From positions 4,941 to 68,940 of the forward strand of contig DIXP01000047.1 of the NCBI GenBank assembly GCA_002436065.1: a DNA stretch of 64,000 bases. Reading direction: 5' to 3'. The notes under the pieces were generated by a model, which worked only from the letters and a program-made list of their open reading frames with translations, had not been told where the DNA came from and made no database searches. This DNA comes from Chloroflexi bacterium UBA6077 (GTDB lineage Bacteria > Chloroflexota > UBA6077). Position numbers and translations under genes: made by a program. Of this stretch, positions 1 to 7,701 are shown piece by piece (position 1 is the stretch's first letter; every line of letters starts with the position of its first letter).

Positions 1-62
1 GAGGCTCAAGGTAAAATGCTGGGCAAGAAGAATCCGGCCTGGCTGTATGCCAAACCGGACTT

Positions 63-139
63 TGGAGCGGGAGACGGGACTCGAACCCGCGACAATCTGC
101 TTGGAAGGCAGACACTCTACCAGACTGAGTTACTCCCGC
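63..139 (-). tRNA. tRNA-Gly (anticodon TCC)
   Basis: On the minus strand a cloverleaf folds with acceptor GCGGGAG/CTCCCGC, a T-arm GGTTCGAGTCC and the anticodon loop CTTCCAA, which gives TCC. The 3' CCA is encoded in the DNA. It lies 5 bases from the end of the neighbouring YkgJ-type gene on the same strand. Confidence 0.95.
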
Positions 140-143
140 ACGA

Positions 144-467
144 TTACCCTACCAAAATTATACGGCCCTGGCCCCCAACAGTCAAACAGAACTGCATCCT
201 CAAGGCCGCAGGGGGCGGCCTGGTGAGCCGCTCCAACTGCGACAGCCAGTTGGCGGCCTCCTCGGCCCCGTCGAGGCACATCTCCTGGCTGGGCTGGAGT
301 TGAATGCACACCGCGGGGCGCTCCGGCAGGCCGTAAAGGCGGCAGCGATTGTCCGGCGTCAATTGGATGCAGCGCACTCCCGCTGGCTTTCCGTCGGGCA
401 TGCCGGGGATTGGGGAGGAGATGGATGGGGCGATACAGCACGCGCCGCAGCCTATCCGGCATTCCAT
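144..467 (-). CDS. YkgJ-type cysteine cluster protein
   Basis: Small 107-aa protein starting at the ATG directly before the CRIGCGACC motif. It has the cysteine pattern of the YkgJ/UPF0153 family: C-x3-C-x2-CC near the N-terminus, then a C-x-L-x5-C-x-L-Y-x4-R-x2-C segment around residues 38-58, which probably binds a metal or an iron-sulfur cluster. The family has no settled biochemical role and is sometimes described as Fe-S or zinc chelating. A longer reading frame upstream exists but lacks family character, so I set the start at the ATG at 467. It is followed closely by tRNA-Gly downstream and by metF upstream, all on the minus strand. No regulatory signal is evident. Confidence 0.8.
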   Translation of the reverse strand: MECRIGCGACCIAPSISSPIPGMPDGKPAGVRCIQLTPDNRCRLYGLPERPAVCIQLQPSQEMCLDGAEEAANWLSQLERLTRPPPAALRMQFCLTVGGQGRIILVG

Positions 468-546
468 CTGTTCTGGAACTCCACGGAAAAGGCGGCGGGC
501 GTCACGCCCGCCGCCCCTCTTGACAACTGCTTCTAGCCGTCCAGTG

Positions 547-2148
547 CTACTGCTTCGGCGCCGGCTTGTAGCCGAAGTGGTCGCGGCCGAGGAAGTTGTT
601 GGCCCAGGGCGATTCGCCCCGCAGCGCACCGTTCCGGTACACCGCCGGACCCCCGAACACCTTCTCCTCTTCACTGTAACCCTTCAGCCGGTCGTAGGCG
701 CGCGCCCAGATGCAATCCTTTTCCTTGAAGAACTCGCACTTACCCTGCGCGGAGCCGCCGCAAGGCCCGTTGCGTTGGTTCTTAGCGCACTGTGACATGG
801 GACACAGGTAGGCCACGTCGGGCAGGGAGCAGTCGCCGCAGTCCTTGCAGCCGTACATCGGCACCTTGCCGGCCTGCTCCAGGACGTGAAAGAAATGCTT
901 GGCACCAGGCGAGCTGTCGATCCGTAGGTAGAAGTCGCGCATCATGGAGAAGCCTCTGGACTCCGGATCGAACAGACGGCTGTGGACGAAGCGGCTCAAC
1001 TTGTAGACGAACGGAGCCTTCGACCTGGCCCTGCCTCGGCCTTCCGGCCTCAGGGAGGCTTCGTACTCGCGGTTCACCTGGCTGGAGCCGAGCTTGGTCT
1101 CGGGATCCTGCTCGAAGTAGTAGAACTCCCCTGGCTGCGGATACTGGATCTCTTTGGCGAACTCCTTCCAGTCGTCCGGACCATAGGAGTCGGCCAGGTC
1201 GAAGATGGCCGCGAACTGCTGGGCGTTTCTGGGCCCAGCGAGGTAGGCACCTCGGTAGCCCAGTCCCTTCAAAACGGCGATCTGTTTGGCCGCGAACTCC
1301 TGGAAGAACTGCTTCCCCTTGTCCGGCGAGGCCGCCTGCTTCTCGCACTCGGCCGTGAGGGCATCGCTGCAGAAGACCCCGGCCACGTTGCCCTTGTTGA
1401 AGAAGCGGGACACCGGCCGTGACAGCAGGTAGATGTTGGCCATCACGGGGACGTCGAGCCCCTTGATCTGCATGTACTTCAGCAGTTCATCGAACTTGCG
1501 GGAGTCATATCCAAGCTGGGTGATGACATAATCCGCGCCGACCGCGATCTTGCGCTGCAGCTTGAAGTACTGAGGCATCAACTCCCGCTCGTCCTTCTTG
1601 AAGGGCGATACCGCGCAGCCCAGGTAGAAGTCCGTCTTGGGCAAGGGCACCAGCTCGCCCTTCATGTTGGGGACGGGCATCCCTTGGTTCATCTCCCTCA
1701 GCATCTGGATCAGTCCTACCGAGTCCACGTCGAAGGCCGGAAGGGCGTACCCCCGGTACCCGTCCACCGGGTAGTCTCCGGAGAGGCATAGCAGGCTCTG
1801 GAAGCCAGCAGTCGCCAGCGACCAGGCACGACTCTCCAGGCCGGCTCGGTTCAGATCCTTGCAGGAGAGATGGATGATCGCCTGCTCTTTTCGGTCGCCC
1901 AGCAGCATTCCCAGCGATTCAGGGTAGATCTTGGGCGCGCCACCGGCGTTGTCGGTGATGCTCAGGACGTGGGCGATGCCGGAGGTAGTCAGTTCATTGG
2001 CCATGGCTGCCACCTTCGCGGCCTCGGTCTCCACCAGAGGGCCTCGCCCGGGCACCAGCTCGGCGATGCGGACGAAGGTTGACGTCTCCCGTAGAAGCGT
2101 GCGAAGGGACTGCGGAGGGGTAGGCATTTCGCTAGATGTCATTGGCAT
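547..2148 (-). CDS. metF: Methylenetetrahydrofolate reductase with C-terminal MetV-like domain
   Basis: About 533 aa. Residues about 20-320 match the MTHFR TIM barrel, which reduces 5,10-methylene-THF to 5-methyl-THF. The last 110 residues form a cysteine-rich domain (C-x2-C-x2-C, then C-x4-C, then C-x2-C at about residues 434-490) like the MTHFR_C/MetV zinc or Fe-S protein that partners MetF in acetogens. Here the two are one polypeptide. It would supply methyl groups for methionine synthesis or run in the methyl branch of the Wood-Ljungdahl pathway; no other genes of that pathway are in view. Start codons are ambiguous: GTG at 2163, ATG at 2148 (preceded by GGTGA) and ATG at 2142. I use 2148. 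The upstream MFS gene lies 219 bases away on the same strand. Confidence 0.85.
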   Translation of the reverse strand: MPMTSSEMPTPPQSLRTLLRETSTFVRIAELVPGRGPLVETEAAKVAAMANELTTSGIAHVLSITDNAGGAPKIYPESLGMLLGDRKEQAIIHLSCKDLNRAGLESRAWSLATAGFQSLLCLSGDYPVDGYRGYALPAFDVDSVGLIQMLREMNQGMPVPNMKGELVPLPKTDFYLGCAVSPFKKDERELMPQYFKLQRKIAVGADYVITQLGYDSRKFDELLKYMQIKGLDVPVMANIYLLSRPVSRFFNKGNVAGVFCSDALTAECEKQAASPDKGKQFFQEFAAKQIAVLKGLGYRGAYLAGPRNAQQFAAIFDLADSYGPDDWKEFAKEIQYPQPGEFYYFEQDPETKLGSSQVNREYEASLRPEGRGRARSKAPFVYKLSRFVHSRLFDPESRGFSMMRDFYLRIDSSPGAKHFFHVLEQAGKVPMYGCKDCGDCSLPDVAYLCPMSQCAKNQRNGPCGGSAQGKCEFFKEKDCIWARAYDRLKGYSEEEKVFGGPAVYRNGALRGESPWANNFLGRDHFGYKPAPKQ

Positions 2149-2366
2149 GCACTTCACCGGCACTCACTGCCGGGGCCCCACCAGCACTGGAAGGGCACGT
2201 ATCCTTTCTTCAAGAGTGATGGGGATGGGGGCAATCCGCTCGGATCCCTCGTGGATCGCCGCGGCGGGTCTCATTGGTGGTAGCTTACCTCTTTCAAAGA
2301 CCCTAGACAAGGTGATGGTTGCCCAGATTAATGGAATATGCTCGATGGTATCGCCCTTGCGGCACG

Positions 2367-3632
2367 TTACAAGGAGGGCGAGTCTGGCGGGGAGGTGGCG
2401 GAGCTGGGGGGCACTTCTCGGGCTGTCGCCCTCGCGACCGAGCCTGCATGCCGGCGGAGGCCGAAGGTCGTCCAAAGGTATCCAATGGCAAAGAGGAAGC
2501 CGGTGGCCACGAACACTGAGCGCATGCCCCATTGGGTTGCCAGTCCGGCGCCTGCGAGTGGGCCCGCCCCGTGGGCGAAGGAGTTGGAGGCCGAGGTGAG
2601 ACCGAAGGCCGCGCCCCGGTGTTCTCTGGGTACCAGCCCCGCGATAAGGGCGTTGGCCGTGGGCATCAGCCCTCCGATGAACAGCCCCAGTATCAGCCTC
2701 AGCAGGAATAGTTGGCCAACATCTTGAACAAATGCCTGAGGAATGAAGCTCAGGGTAGCCCCCGCCAGGCAGACGGATAGTATCAGCGTGTGGCCTATCC
2801 TGTCGCTCAACCTTCCCAGTGTCAGGGCAGACACCGCGCTCATGAACCCGGTGCCGGCCAGGATTACACCCGCCGTTGTGGCCGGGTTCTCGCCTCCGCT
2901 CAACTCTGACACAAACAGGCTGAGGATGGGTGCAATGATGCTCTGGCCGAACTGGATCAGAAAAGTCACGGCGAGGAGGGCTGGAAGAGCCGCGATGCCG
3001 AGGACGCGCTTACTGTCGCGCCACACGCTCGGCTGCTGCGCCCCCTTTGGCGGGGGGGTGAACTGCTCCTCTACGAAGATCCAGGCAACTGTGCCCCCTA
3101 CCAGCAGGAGAAGCCCGGCGGTGCAGAAACTGGCCTGGAACCCCCATCTGTCGGCTATGACCCCTCCGATCAACGGCCCCAGCGACGCGCCCACAAAGAC
3201 CCCCATCTGCATGATGCCGAGGGAGAAGCCCAGCCTCGCGCGGGGCGTCGACGCTGCTACCAGGGCGTTGCAGGCGGCCACGGTGCCGGTGACCAAACCC
3301 TGGATCACCCGCAGGACCAATAGCTGTTCGGGCGAGGTCACGAATCCCATGGCACCCACTACTATGCCGCCCCCTAGCATGGAGCGCAGCACCATCGGGC
3401 GGCGTCCGTGCCGGTCTGCCATGCTTCCCCAGATCGGCTGGGCGATGGTCATGGCTATGGCAGAAGCGGCTGCCAGCACTCCAGCCCATTGGGCGGCCTC
3501 TGCCACCCCTCGGACGCCCAGGGCTTGTACGTAGAGGGGGAAGAAGGGGAAGACGAAGCTGAAGGCTATCATGGTGAGCGTCTGGGCCATCCAGAGCGCT
3601 GCAAGGTTTCGTTGCCAGCTTTCGCGTAACAT
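2367..3632 (-). CDS. MFS transporter, multidrug-efflux type
   Basis: 421-aa integral membrane protein with about 12 hydrophobic segments. The major facilitator signature is visible in the loop after the second helix (GSMADRHGRRP), and a second copy occurs in the C-terminal half (GRLSDRIG), as expected for the duplicated fold. The overall pattern resembles MdtG/TetA-like proton-driven drug exporters, but the substrate cannot be read from sequence. The start is the ATG at 3632 because a GGAG lies 6 bases upstream; the frame is open further back to 3719 but that extension is not hydrophobic and is poorly MFS-like. It is divergent from the nitroreductase gene with a 222-base spacer between them that should hold both promoters. 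Confidence 0.88.
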   Translation of the reverse strand: MLRESWQRNLAALWMAQTLTMIAFSFVFPFFPLYVQALGVRGVAEAAQWAGVLAAASAIAMTIAQPIWGSMADRHGRRPMVLRSMLGGGIVVGAMGFVTSPEQLLVLRVIQGLVTGTVAACNALVAASTPRARLGFSLGIMQMGVFVGASLGPLIGGVIADRWGFQASFCTAGLLLLVGGTVAWIFVEEQFTPPPKGAQQPSVWRDSKRVLGIAALPALLAVTFLIQFGQSIIAPILSLFVSELSGGENPATTAGVILAGTGFMSAVSALTLGRLSDRIGHTLILSVCLAGATLSFIPQAFVQDVGQLFLLRLILGLFIGGLMPTANALIAGLVPREHRGAAFGLTSASNSFAHGAGPLAGAGLATQWGMRSVFVATGFLFAIGYLWTTFGLRRHAGSVARATAREVPPSSATSPPDSPSL

Positions 3633-3854
3633 CTCTACTCCGGTCTTGGCATCATACTCTCGTGGTGTTAGGCTGGCAACTGGCCAGGGTTTGCCAGCGC
3701 GGACCCGTCTCGCTATCATTCATTACAGTCCACCGCGCGAGACTCTGAACCCAAGTATGGCGGGATGTCGGAATCAAGCGCAACGACTCCTGACAACCGG
3801 AGTCTGTTTGGACCCTACGTCAATTGCATCTAGTAGAGACCGAGGAGACGAGGC

Positions 3855-4499
3855 ATGGATCTGGAACAGGTCGTAAAGGGAAGGCGATCGATTCGGAGGT
3901 TTCTCGACAAGGAAGTGCCGCTCGAGTCAGTGATGAAGGCGATCAGCCTCGCCTGCTGGGCACCCAACGGCGGCAACTTCCAATCGTGGAAGTTTTTCGT
4001 CGTGACGAATCGGGGCGTCATCGACCGCATGGCTGACACGCTGCAGGAGAAGATGGACCTGATGGCCGAATGGCCGGAGGTGGGCGAGTTCGGTGAGACC
4101 TTCCAGCGCTACCGCCGGAACGCCTGCTTCTTCCGCCAGGCACCGGTGGTCATAGGGGTCGCCTACGGGGACTACCAGAGTGCAGCCGACAGGGTGCTAC
4201 GCCGCCGAGGGGAGACCGACCAGGCTGCCAGGGAGATGCTGAACAACAGGGCAGCCGCTGCCTCCAGGGTCCAGACCATTGCGGGCGCCATCCAGACGAT
4301 GCTGCTTGGTCTCCAGAACGAAGGGCTGGGTGCTTGTTGGATGGTTGGTCCAATGCTGGTCCGCGGCCAGTTGGAGGAGATCCTGGGAGTCCCGAAGGAG
4401 ATGGGTCTGTATGCTCTGGTGCCGGTCGGCTACCCGGAGACGGTGCCTGATCCCGCCCCCCGAAAGCCGATGAGCGAAGTCGTAACCGTTCTGGACTAA
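3855..4499 (+). CDS. Nitroreductase family protein
   Basis: 214-aa flavoprotein of the NfsB/FRP-like nitroreductase superfamily. The N-terminal RRSIRRF motif contacts the FMN phosphate, and the later GLGACWMVGP segment and VPVGYPE motif are also typical. It would reduce nitro compounds, quinones or other small electrophiles with NAD(P)H. The length is normal for the family. The ATG is preceded by GAGGAGACGAGGC, a good ribosome binding site. The gene is divergent from the MFS exporter, which makes a detoxification pair plausible but unproven. It is followed by an orphan HisKA gene on the same strand. Confidence 0.85.
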   Translation: MDLEQVVKGRRSIRRFLDKEVPLESVMKAISLACWAPNGGNFQSWKFFVVTNRGVIDRMADTLQEKMDLMAEWPEVGEFGETFQRYRRNACFFRQAPVVIGVAYGDYQSAADRVLRRRGETDQAAREMLNNRAAAASRVQTIAGAIQTMLLGLQNEGLGACWMVGPMLVRGQLEEILGVPKEMGLYALVPVGYPETVPDPAPRKPMSEVVTVLD

Positions 4500-4681
4500 C
4501 TACAAAGCGATTGTGGTGTGAACGCCCACAGGGTATAATCCGATTGAGCCGCTCCGTGAGGAGGATGCGTCGAGGAGGACCAGGCCGGCGAGCCGCTCGT
4601 GCTGATGACTTGGCACAGGGTTGGGCCGCCAGAACGGTCCAGGTCTTCACCGATCCAATCCTCGCCCGTAGGAGCGTTGCC

Positions 4682-5203
4682 GTGCGGTTCGTCAGATCGC
4701 TTTGGCTGCTGGTGTTTTCCGCTCTCTTGGCCATTACCGCTGTGGCCCTCTCTCCATACCTGTTCGACCTCAACCTCTCGCCGGTCGGCGAGAGGTTGTT
4801 TTTCTTGGCTGCTACCTGGTTTCTGGGGATCAGCACGGCCGTTGCGGCTCAGTTGATGCACCACCGATCGGAGGATGCGGCGCGGAAGGCCGCCAGGGAC
4901 GAGGCCACGGTCCACCTGGCCGGTGCCGTCGCCCACGAGTTGAATCAGCCCCTCACTGTGGTGATCAGCGGAGCCGAGCTGATGGCCCACCGAGAGCGGA
5001 GCCCTGAGGAGTTGCGCGCCCTCTCCCGGCGAATGGCTGATGCCTCTCACCGAATGGCAGACATCGTGGCCAAGCTGCAGCGGGTCACCTCCTACAGGGC
5101 CAAGCCGTACGTCGGTGGCGTGCAGATTGTGGACCTGGACGCAGGGCGCGAGGACGCGGAACTGGCCGATGCCCCGGTTTCCGTCTGCAGAAGGGTAGGT
5201 TGA
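4682..5203 (+). CDS. Membrane protein with HisKA phosphoacceptor domain but no ATPase domain
   Basis: About 173 aa. Two predicted transmembrane helices (residues 4-24 and 36-58) are followed by an H-box, VAHELNQPLTVV, with the phosphoacceptor His near residue 83 and the rest of a HisKA four-helix dimerisation hairpin. The protein then stops: none of the N, G1, F or G2 boxes of a HATPase_c domain are present, and none occur in the next open stretch. I chose the GTG at 4682 because AGGAG sits 7 bases upstream; the frame is open back to 4511 with an alternative ATG at 4565 that abuts GAGGAGG. It could be a truncated kinase, or a decoy or docking protein phosphorylated in trans. It is convergent with metW. 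Confidence 0.6.
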   Translation: MRFVRSLWLLVFSALLAITAVALSPYLFDLNLSPVGERLFFLAATWFLGISTAVAAQLMHHRSEDAARKAARDEATVHLAGAVAHELNQPLTVVISGAELMAHRERSPEELRALSRRMADASHRMADIVAKLQRVTSYRAKPYVGGVQIVDLDAGREDAELADAPVSVCRRVG

Positions 5204-5225
5204 GTGGAGAGGGAACTGGCAGTCC

Positions 5226-5858
5226 CTACTCCCCGCTTTTCCTAATCAAGAACAGTCCGGTGCGGGCCCGCAAGTTGGGCAGCAGCCTCACCTGCCGGTC
5301 GCCCGAGAGGTAGACTGCCTTCACCACCGAGATACCCTCCGTCCTGAAGAGATCCTGCAGATCCCTGATGGTGGTGAGATGGATGTTAGGGGTGTCGTAC
5401 CACTGGTGGGGTAGATCCTTGGTCATCGGCATGCGGCCCCACAGTGTCAGGTACAGACGCGCCTGCCAGAAGGCGAAGTTGGGCGTGGTCACGATCCCCT
5501 GGCGGCCCACACGCAGCATCTCCTGCAGCACCAACCTTGGCTTGTGCACGGCCTGAAGGGTCTGACTCAAGACCACGTAGTCGAAGGAACTGTCCGGACA
5601 GTCCTCCAACCCCTCGTCCAGGTCGCCGTGGTGGACCGTTAGGCCGCGGCCAATGCAGTGGTAGATGTTCTCTTCTGAGATGTCCACACCCCTCACCGTC
5701 GCCTGCCTCTCCCGAATCAGCAGCCTCATCAGCTCGCCGTCGCCGCAACCCAGGTCCAGGACGGAGGAGCCCGGCTCCACCAAACTGGAGATCAGCTTCA
5801 GATCCAGCCTCTCGCTCAGCGTGGGTTCAACTACCCTCTCCTCAGCTGTTGCTGTCAT
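5226..5858 (-). CDS. metW: MetW, methionine biosynthesis methyltransferase-like protein
   Basis: 210 aa with a class I SAM-binding fold: motif I LDLGCGDGEL at about residues 35-44 and GVDIS at the end of the second strand. The region around TPNFAFWQARLYL and the MTKDLPHQWYDTPN segment are characteristic of MetW. MetW usually works with MetX; in several bacteria the pair is needed for homoserine acylation in methionine synthesis. Only 3 bases separate it from metX upstream, so it is translated from the same T-box controlled transcript. Length is normal for the family (about 200 aa). Confidence 0.93.
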   Translation of the reverse strand: MTATAEERVVEPTLSERLDLKLISSLVEPGSSVLDLGCGDGELMRLLIRERQATVRGVDISEENIYHCIGRGLTVHHGDLDEGLEDCPDSSFDYVVLSQTLQAVHKPRLVLQEMLRVGRQGIVTTPNFAFWQARLYLTLWGRMPMTKDLPHQWYDTPNIHLTTIRDLQDLFRTEGISVVKAVYLSGDRQVRLLPNLRARTGLFLIRKSGE

Positions 5859-5861
5859 GGG

Positions 5862-7094
5862 CTACCGTCCCTTTCGTGCGGTGTACTTGAGGAAGCCCCG
5901 GATCATGTGAGTCTGCGCTTCCTCCTCCAGGAGGAATGCATCGTGGCCGTAGCTTGAGGGAATTTCGCAGTAGCTGACGTCGATGCCGTTAGCCTTGAGC
6001 GCCTTCACGATCTCCTTGGACTGGTAGGGCGGGTAGAGCCAGTCCGAGCTGAAGGCGATGACCAGGAACCGTGATTTCACGGCGCGAAGGGCCACTGCTA
6101 GCCCCCCGTGGCCCTCGGTCAGGTCGAAGTAGTCTATGGCTTTGGTTATGAAGAGATAGCTGTTGGCATCGAAGCGGCGGATGAAGCTCTCCCCCTGGTG
6201 TCGCAAGTAGCTCTCTACCTCGAAGTCGGTGGAGAAGTCGTAGCCATACTTCTCCCTGTCCCGCAACCGCCTCCCGAACTTGTGGTGCATCGACTCGTCG
6301 CTCAGGTAGGTGATGTGTGCCAGCATGCGGGCGACTGCCAGGCCCGGTATGGGGGTGTTCTTGTCGTAGTAGTCGCCTGCATGCCAGTGCTGGTCGGCCA
6401 TGATGGCCTGCCGGCCCACCTCGTCGAAAGCTATGCCCTGGGCCGAAAGCCGTGCAGCGGTGGCTATCGGGATGCAGGAGTCGACCATGTCGGGATAGGA
6501 GACTGCCCACTGGAGTGCCTGCATGCCTCCCAGGGAACCGCCCACGGCGCTGAGGATCCTCTTCACCCCCAGGTGGTCAACCAACTGCCTCTGGGCCCGA
6601 ACCATGTCCCGCACCGTAATCACCGGAAAGCTCAGACCGTAGGGCCGGTCCGTGGCAGGATTGATGGAGCTTGGGCCCGTGGAGCCCCTGCAGCCCCCGA
6701 TGACGTTGGAGCAGACGACGAAGTACTTGTCGGTGTCTATGGCCTTGCCGGGGCCGATCATGTTGTCCCACCAGCCCAGCTTCTTTCGGTCGACCGGCCC
6801 CTTGGCCGCCTCCGCCCCAAATCCCGTGTCGGCGGCACTGATGCCGGTGGGGTCGGCGCTGATGCCGGCGGCGTGAGCGTCTCCCGAGAGGGCGTGAAAC
6901 ACCAGGACCGCGTTGTCGCGCTCGTCGTTGAGCCGGCCGTAGCTTTCGTAGGCGATGGTGATGGGCCCTAGCTTCTCGCCGCTGTCCAACTCCATCTCAA
7001 GGGGCGACTCGGCGAATGTGAAGTACTGGGTCTTGACGAGTCCGGCGGATCCGGCTTCCACAGTCTGCACGCTCATCTCAATCTCACTGGACAT
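5862..7094 (-). CDS. metX: Homoserine O-acetyltransferase MetX
   Basis: About 410-aa alpha/beta-hydrolase that transfers an acetyl (or succinyl) group to homoserine, the first dedicated step of methionine synthesis. The nucleophile elbow GGSLGGMQAL is present, as are the ALSGDAHAAG segment and the C-terminal SSYGHDAFL carrying the catalytic His-Asp environment. I chose the ATG at 7094 because the T-box leader ends exactly there, with a GGGGG Shine-Dalgarno-like run 9 bases upstream that is part of the sequestering helix. An in-frame ATG at 7076 is the alternative, and the frame is open back to 7169 inside the leader RNA. It is followed by metW in one operon. Confidence 0.93.
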   Translation of the reverse strand: MSSEIEMSVQTVEAGSAGLVKTQYFTFAESPLEMELDSGEKLGPITIAYESYGRLNDERDNAVLVFHALSGDAHAAGISADPTGISAADTGFGAEAAKGPVDRKKLGWWDNMIGPGKAIDTDKYFVVCSNVIGGCRGSTGPSSINPATDRPYGLSFPVITVRDMVRAQRQLVDHLGVKRILSAVGGSLGGMQALQWAVSYPDMVDSCIPIATAARLSAQGIAFDEVGRQAIMADQHWHAGDYYDKNTPIPGLAVARMLAHITYLSDESMHHKFGRRLRDREKYGYDFSTDFEVESYLRHQGESFIRRFDANSYLFITKAIDYFDLTEGHGGLAVALRAVKSRFLVIAFSSDWLYPPYQSKEIVKALKANGIDVSYCEIPSSYGHDAFLLEEEAQTHMIRGFLKYTARKGR

Positions 7095-7436
7095 AAAGTG
7101 AGGCCCCCGTCCACTTCCAGGGACGAGGAGCCTCACTCGTGCTACCACCCTGCTTCGCCGCCGCCTCACGGCAACGGCCTCGGCGAGTATGGGACCGGAT
7201 TGCGCACCAGCCCGATACTCCAGCCCTGATAACGGGGGCTGCCTGTCTCCGGAGAGACACCGGCTCGGCCTAATGCGGGAGACTGTCCCGGTTCAGCCTG
7301 CGGCTCCAAGGTCATTTTCGCCGGGCGTCCAGCGCCGCCTCGCACCTTTCGCGGCTCTCTGGGGCCTTCGGGACCGGCTACTCGTCCTCTTCACGGCCTT
7401 TGTATTATGAGATGCTGAGCAAAATGCTCAACAGGT
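7095..7436 (-). promoter_or_regulatory. T-box leader with Met (AUG) specifier codon, probably translational
   Basis: On the minus strand the leader contains stem I landmarks in order: GAAGAGGACGAGTAG (around 7378-7392), AGAGAG, GGTGCGAG, then the specifier region GAAAATGACCTTGGAGC, placing AUG at 7313-7315. The T-box core AGGGTGGTAGCACG is at 7138-7151 with TGGT to pair with an uncharged tRNA ACCA end. The antisequestrator is AGGG/CCCT plus ACGAG/CTCGT. The competing helix pairs GTGAGG...CTCGTCC with GGACGGGGG...CCTCAC and buries the GGGGG ribosome binding site of metX. Only three T residues follow it, so control of translation is more likely than transcription termination. Uncharged tRNA-Met should switch metXW on. 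Confidence 0.93.
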
Positions 7437-7442
7437 TACGGG

Positions 7443-7471
7443 ATTATAGGATGTCCGCTGTTCCCTGTAAA
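7443..7471 (-). promoter_or_regulatory. Promoter of the metX-metW T-box transcript
   Basis: Minus-strand TTTACA (7466-7471) and TATAAT (7443-7448) separated by exactly 17 bases, a near-ideal sigma-70 type promoter, placed just upstream of stem I. A weaker alternative, TTGAGC with CATAAT (7404-7431), lies slightly downstream. Confidence 0.75.
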
Positions 7472-7490
7472 GCCTCGATTCGCGGGCGCG

Positions 7491-7520
7491 TGGACTGACG
7501 ATTCCCCCCACCACTATAAT
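7491..7520 (+). promoter_or_regulatory. Promoter for the RibD_C leader transcript
   Basis: TGGACT (7491-7496), an 18-base spacer and a perfect TATAAT (7515-7520). Transcription would begin near 7527, giving a leader of about 175 bases before the GTG at 7702. Confidence 0.6.
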
Positions 7521-7526
7521 GGCTAT

Positions 7527-7698
7527 GTGGAATGCACGGCGTACCTACTGACCGCTGCATAGGTAGCTAAAGGCGGGTCCAGGGCGCTAGCGCCTGGCGA
7601 GGTGTGGGGTGCCCCCACAGATTCATATACCTATGCAGAGGTCGATACCGCCTGCCGCGGCAGCGAGCAGGGCGTGTTGAGTCTATCTAGGGGAGACT
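7527..7698 (+). ncRNA. Structured 5' leader of unknown class, riboswitch-like
   Basis: A long helix pairs 7550-7565 with 7628-7643 (GACC/GGTC, one G-A mismatch, then 11 perfect pairs CTGCATAGGTA/TACCTATGCAG). It encloses two hairpins, 7579-7597 (CCAGG...CCTGG) and 7604-7618 (GTGGGG/CCCCAC), forming a three-way junction. TACCTA also occurs at 7542-7547 and can pair with the same TAGGTA (7560-7565), so two mutually exclusive folds exist. A further hairpin CTGCCGCGGCAG sits at 7652-7663. Finally AGTCT (7680-7684) pairs with AGACT (7694-7698) across the ribosome binding site GGGGAG. I see no match to the FMN, THF or cobalamin aptamer consensus. Class and ligand are unknown. Confidence 0.55.
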
Positions 7699-7701
7699 GC
7701 G

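Noticed and set aside
16..303. Plus-strand frame crossing tRNA-Gly
   Set aside because: It reads through a tRNA gene and has no protein-like character.
2164..2532. Minus-strand open frame between metF and the MFS gene
   Set aside because: It is a shadow of the MFS 3' end in another frame and has no family character or ribosome binding site.
7527..7698. FMN riboswitch or 6S RNA
   Set aside because: The conserved FMN core is absent, and the helix plan does not match the single long interrupted hairpin of 6S RNA.
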